Position numbers and translations under genes: made by a program
The notes under the pieces: model-generated
The model's database searches: none
The model's input: only the letters and a program-made list of their open reading frames with translations
Told to the model about the DNA's origin: nothing
In this document: positions 6,173 to 8,977 of the stretch, in pieces
Layout: the number at the start of each line of letters is the position of its first letter
How positions within the stretch are numbered: position 1 is the first letter of the stretch
Assembly (NCBI GenBank): GCA_007119395.1
Contig: SKPS01000306.1
Span: 1 to 8,977, forward strand
Origin: Lentimicrobiaceae bacterium
GTDB taxonomy: Bacteria > Bacteroidota > Bacteroidia > Bacteroidales > SKPS01
Length of the DNA: 8,977 bases
Direction: 5' to 3'

Positions 6173-7660
6173 TTATTTACTGATTAAAGGATTTGTGATT
6201 TCACTTTCAGGCACATATGGCACGGTAAAGAAAAACGAAGCGCCTTTCCCATATTCGCTTTCCACCCAGATCGTTCCGCCAAAAAGCTGTACAAACGCCT
6301 TGCTGATCGCCAGCCCTAAACCGGTTCCCTGGTTCAGTGCCGGGCTATGTGTTGTTGTGGCCTGCATAAACCTTTCAAAGATTTTATCTTTTTCTGAATC
6401 CTGGATACCAATACCGGTGTCTTTTACAAAAAACTCCAGTATATCGTCTTTTACGGTGTAACCCAGATCGATGTTTCCTCTTCGGGTGAACTTACAAGCA
6501 TTGCTTGTAAGGTTGATTAAAATTTGTTTCAGTCGAGTTGGATCTGCTTGAATCACCGATGTCTCTCTTGGTAAGTCTTTATGGCTGCTTAGCTTTACAT
6601 CTCCACTTGTGATTTTAGGATCATGACTAAACAAAACAACCACCTCATCAACCAGGTCGTTCAGGTTAAAGCTGCTCTCATTGAGGATAAACATGCCCGC
6701 TTCAATTTTCGACAAGTCAATGATGTCATTGATTAGCGTTAACAAGTGCTTACCGTTTTCCTGAATCACATCCACAAACTGCTGCAGCTCTTGCTTGTCT
6801 TCTGCTTCATGCAGAAGCTGAGAGTACCCCAGAATCCCATTCATGGGTGTACGAATCTCATGGCTCATATTTGCCAGGAAAGCCGATTTCAGTTTATCAG
6901 ATTGCTCTGCACGCTCTTTCGCCTCGAGTAGCTCGTTGGTGCGCTCCTCAACAAGTTGTTCTAACCTTATGTTCCACTCTCTGAGCTTTTCGCTTTGAAA
7001 GTCAAGGGTTTTATTCTGGATAAAGTCTTTTCGTGTGTATAGTTCAATGTTGTACGCAGCAAACATACCTATCAGATTGGCAGAAACATAGAAGAAGTTA
7101 TTGGTAATCAGTACATATACATCGGTGTCTGAGAAAAACAGAGCCCCCCCATTATAGAAAGCCAGGGTGAACAACCCTGCAATGGTGGCTTTCAGGAACC
7201 TAAGCCTGATAAAGAAGTACCCGGCGCTGAATATCAGCATCAACCCTCCGTAATAGGCAAAGTTATCCGGAACCATTATTAGCATAATACTGATGCCTAC
7301 ACCGGCAATGATAAAGCTTAAGAGCAGTAGCTCCTGCCATACCTTAATAAAAAACGGAAGAAATGAAAGGGCGAATACGATGGTCAGAAAAGGAACCACC
7401 ACACCGAAACGTATGATAAAAAAGGTATGCCTGAGTTCAGGAACAACTAACAGATCCAGGTATCCGAAGATGCCATATAGAATGGCTACCAAAACAAAAG
7501 AGACCCTAAACTGAACAAGCGAATCAGAAAAGAACTTTTTCTGAAACTCTTCCTCATGTCGACGCCCTTGAAACGACAGTGAGAATTTGTTGAGCCCAAT
7601 CGCTTCAGCACCGTTCGTTTTTAGGAGTCTGTCTGTCACATTGTTTAGACGCTCTATCAT
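6173..7660 (-). CDS. Membrane sensor histidine kinase with six-helix N-terminal domain
   Basis: A 495-residue inner-membrane kinase. About 45 N-terminal residues precede six predicted membrane helices (~53-73, 80-101, 108-130, 137-153, 155-176 and 183-206) with short loops and no extracellular sensor domain. Helix 1 and 2 contain YGIFGYLDLLVVPE (62-75) and IRFGVVVPFL (83-92), a pattern also found in front of some nucleotide cyclases, so this is a MASE-like sensory module that may detect a membrane-soluble or membrane-state signal. A coiled coil (~215-255) leads to HisKA with SHEIRTPMNGILG (266-278; phospho-acceptor H267), then the ATPase N box (LINLTSNACKF, 381-391), DTGIGI (414-419) and TGLGLAIS (446-453). 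There is no attached receiver; the separate receiver gene starts 2 nt later. It is the promoter-proximal gene of the operon, with a good promoter ~30 nt upstream. PhcS and LqsS are other multi-helix kinases of this style. Function as kinase is secure; the signal is unknown. Confidence 0.93.
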   Translation of the reverse strand: MIERLNNVTDRLLKTNGAEAIGLNKFSLSFQGRRHEEEFQKKFFSDSLVQFRVSFVLVAILYGIFGYLDLLVVPELRHTFFIIRFGVVVPFLTIVFALSFLPFFIKVWQELLLLSFIIAGVGISIMLIMVPDNFAYYGGLMLIFSAGYFFIRLRFLKATIAGLFTLAFYNGGALFFSDTDVYVLITNNFFYVSANLIGMFAAYNIELYTRKDFIQNKTLDFQSEKLREWNIRLEQLVEERTNELLEAKERAEQSDKLKSAFLANMSHEIRTPMNGILGYSQLLHEAEDKQELQQFVDVIQENGKHLLTLINDIIDLSKIEAGMFILNESSFNLNDLVDEVVVLFSHDPKITSGDVKLSSHKDLPRETSVIQADPTRLKQILINLTSNACKFTRRGNIDLGYTVKDDILEFFVKDTGIGIQDSEKDKIFERFMQATTTHSPALNQGTGLGLAISKAFVQLFGGTIWVESEYGKGASFFFTVPYVPESEITNPLISK

Positions 7661-7689
7661 TTTGATTGCTTATAGATATTGTAGAATCA

Positions 7690-7720
7690 CAAAAATATCC
7701 TTTTTTTCTAAAGCACAAAA
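7690..7720 (-). promoter_or_regulatory. Bacteroidota-type promoter of the five-gene signalling operon
   Basis: On the minus strand TATTTTTG (7690-7697) is an exact TAnnTTTG -7 element, and TTTTG (7716-7720) lies 18 nt upstream as the -33 element. This is the best-matched promoter in the window. Transcription should begin near 7683, giving a leader of about 23 nt without a Shine-Dalgarno. No similar element was seen in the 2-13 nt gaps between the downstream genes. Confidence 0.75.
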
Positions 7721-7803
7721 TTTTTTTATTCAGTGTGGTTTTTCTGTTTCTTCGTTTTCTCTGTTACACATAGCTCCCTTCAGCCCTCTAACAGGTCAAT
7801 TGG

Positions 7804-7836
7804 TTGAGTGGAATTGCCCACAATAAGTTATCTTTG
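7804..7836 (+). promoter_or_regulatory. Bacteroidota-type promoter of the transglutaminase-like gene
   Basis: TATCTTTG (7829-7836) is an exact -7 match and a TTG (7804-7806) lies 22 nt upstream as the -33 element. Transcription would begin at about 7841, so codons before that, including ATGs at 7808 and 7838, cannot be translated from this transcript. The region 7721-7803 between the divergent promoters is pyrimidine-rich on the plus strand and shows no gene. Confidence 0.65.
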
Positions 7837-7873
7837 CATGGGGAAAAAATTTACTAAACGAACAGAGTGTACA

Positions 7874-8815
7874 ATGAAACAGCGTAAGATGCCCGGCAGA
7901 TGGAAAATCGATCGGAGCATTACATGGCATAGGGTGGTATTGCAAGTCGTGTTGGCATTGGTTTCGTTACTTATCACCATTCCGGTATTCATCATGCTGT
8001 ATCGTTATGTACCTGATCTTGTCTTTCGTTTTGATGGTCAGGAGATCAGGCTGGATCATATACTTGCCGGACTGCTGGTGTTTTTCACAACGCGTGTTTT
8101 GATCGGTTTGGTAGATCAGTTTGTGTTCTACATCGCATTGGTAGCCATTGGGCTGGTGATGCTCAGCCATTTATCGGGCTGGTACACGATAAGAGATATT
8201 ACTCACCGATACCAGGATCTGATTGTTTTTGTTGAATCAAGACCTGTACGGATCCCTTTCCTTAAGGATGAGAAGATGACCATTCGCAATGCCCGCCAGA
8301 TCCGTGAGGCCATTGACTACCAAAACCCTGATGTGCGTAATTTTGCTGTTGAGATTGCCAAGGCCAACTTCAATGATCCGGCGCTATACCGTGAGTATGG
8401 CAATGTGATTCGCTATTTCTCCATCTTTGCCGAGATTGTTCAATGGACCTATATCCCTGACCCGGTGGGGGAGGAGTACTATGCCAAGGCCAGTGAAACG
8501 ATGCATCATTTATCTGGAGATTGCGATGACTACAGCATCCTGATGGCGGCATGCATTAAGGCTGTTGGAGGAGAGGTGCGGCTTGTACATACCAGGAACC
8601 ACCTCTATCCGGAGGTGAAGATTTGCCATATCAGCGATTTCGACAGGTACATAAACCTGATTAAGCGGAAGCTCTTTTTAAAAGAGTCGCTGGGTGGAAG
8701 TATTTACTACCATCTCGACCGCGATGATTATGTATGGCTCAATTTCGACTACACCACCAGCTACCCGGGAGGCCCCTTCATGGATGAGGCGATCCTGGGT
8801 ATGCTGGTAATCTGA
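7874..8815 (+). CDS. Membrane-anchored transglutaminase-like cysteine protein
   Basis: From the start chosen here it has 313 residues. An in-frame ATG at 7808 would add 22 residues, but it lies upstream of the -7 promoter element; ATG 7874 gives a normal leader of ~30 nt and a basic N-terminus (MKQRKMPGRWK). Hydrophobic segments at ~21-43, 62-79 and 83-99 suggest two or three membrane helices; if three, the rest faces the periplasm. Residues ~140-313 hold a transglutaminase-like fold with a readable triad: C217 in LSGDCDDYS, H243 in TRNHLYPEV and D292 in WLNFDYTT. The superfamily includes peptidases, amidases and cross-linking enzymes, so the reaction is open; proteolysis or cell-envelope processing is plausible. 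It is the only plus-strand gene, divergent from the signalling operon across ~210 bases, and is convergent with the rubrerythrin-like gene (27 nt between stops, no clear terminator hairpin). Confidence 0.8.
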   Translation: MKQRKMPGRWKIDRSITWHRVVLQVVLALVSLLITIPVFIMLYRYVPDLVFRFDGQEIRLDHILAGLLVFFTTRVLIGLVDQFVFYIALVAIGLVMLSHLSGWYTIRDITHRYQDLIVFVESRPVRIPFLKDEKMTIRNARQIREAIDYQNPDVRNFAVEIAKANFNDPALYREYGNVIRYFSIFAEIVQWTYIPDPVGEEYYAKASETMHHLSGDCDDYSILMAACIKAVGGEVRLVHTRNHLYPEVKICHISDFDRYINLIKRKLFLKESLGGSIYYHLDRDDYVWLNFDYTTSYPGGPFMDEAILGMLVI

Positions 8816-8842
8816 TAACGATTGGTTTGATATAGGGTGCTG

Positions 8843-8977
8843 TTAGTTTTCCCTTAAGACATGCTCATCGTACTCAAGCTCAAACCGCAATTTGTGCTTG
8901 GATTCCTCTTGGGCCAGCGTTAAAAACAGACTGCGCATCTCTTCATTGGGAGCTCTTTCTGCCAATACAGTGTAAAG
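8843..8977 (-). CDS. Rubrerythrin / ferritin-like diiron protein, C-terminal end (partial)
   Basis: Only the last 44 residues and the stop codon are present; the gene enters from the right edge. The visible part, beginning LYTVLAERAPNEEMRSLF, continues with LAQEESKHKLRFELEYD, in which E-x-x-H (ESKH within QEESKH) is the C-terminal iron-ligand motif of the ferritin-like four-helix bundle; the pattern LA..E..HK..FE..YD fits rubrerythrin-type proteins. These reduce hydrogen peroxide or store/handle iron in anaerobic or microaerobic bacteria. No C-terminal rubredoxin domain follows, so if one exists it would be N-terminal, or the protein is a short ferritin-like form. The call rests on a single helix and is therefore moderate. 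Confidence 0.6.
   Translation of the reverse strand, partial: LYTVLAERAPNEEMRSLFLTLAQEESKHKLRFELEYDEHVLREN

Noticed and set aside
5908..6183. Plus-strand frame with a phenylalanine run opposite the receiver gene
   Set aside because: The F run is just the T17 tract read on the other strand; the minus-strand frame encodes a clear receiver domain.
7796..7816. tRNA-like D-arm text (GGTCAATTGGTTGAGTGG) before the transglutaminase-like gene
   Set aside because: No acceptor stem, anticodon arm or T-arm can be built around it; it overlaps the -33 promoter region. The CAATT...AATTG pairing is only 5 bp.
8816..8842. Bidirectional terminator between the convergent genes at the right end
   Set aside because: No stem longer than 3 bp could be found in the 27-nt gap or just beyond it.

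Overview
The window looks like chromosomal DNA from a member of the Bacteroidota. Three gene starts are preceded by the TAnnTTTG -7 promoter element typical of that phylum, most genes start behind A/T-rich leaders with no Shine-Dalgarno sequence, and the proteins read like Bacteroidota homologues. The genus cannot be fixed from sequence alone. No RNA gene, transposon, phage gene or CRISPR array was seen. No gap between genes exceeds about 215 bases.

Left block (1-2921, minus strand): from right to left in transcription order, a promoter and an unusually strong ribosome binding site lead into arginine deiminase (arcA). A RhlE-type DEAD-box RNA helicase follows after 28 nt, then the N-terminus of a membrane-bound nucleotide-sugar dehydratase/epimerase (FlaA1/CapD type), whose ATG overlaps the helicase stop codon by one base. 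The three jobs are unrelated: arginine catabolism, RNA remodelling and surface polysaccharide.

Central block (3011-7720, minus strand): a compact five-gene signalling operon with gaps of only 2-13 nt, read from one clear promoter at 7690-7720. In order it encodes a six-helix membrane histidine kinase, a stand-alone receiver protein, a receiver fused to a HisKA_2-type kinase, a receiver-LytTR DNA-binding regulator, and a SAM-dependent methyltransferase that resembles the PhcB / 3-hydroxy-fatty-acid methyl ester family. The kinase + receiver-kinase + regulator + methyltransferase content recalls the phcBSRQ quorum-sensing locus of Ralstonia. This is the best candidate for a little-described system here. 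The stand-alone receiver carries a 17-base A homopolymer in its coding strand, encoding most of a six-lysine run where a hydrophobic beta strand is expected.

Right block (7804-8977): a divergent gene with its own promoter encodes a membrane-anchored transglutaminase-like protein. The promoter position implies that its start is at 7874, not further upstream. Convergent with it is the C-terminal end of a rubrerythrin/ferritin-like protein that runs off the window.

Proposed logic of the centre (inference): the membrane kinase senses a signal, phosphate passes among the separate receivers and the soluble receiver-kinase, the LytTR protein sets transcription, and the methyltransferase may make or modify a small diffusible molecule linked to the same circuit.
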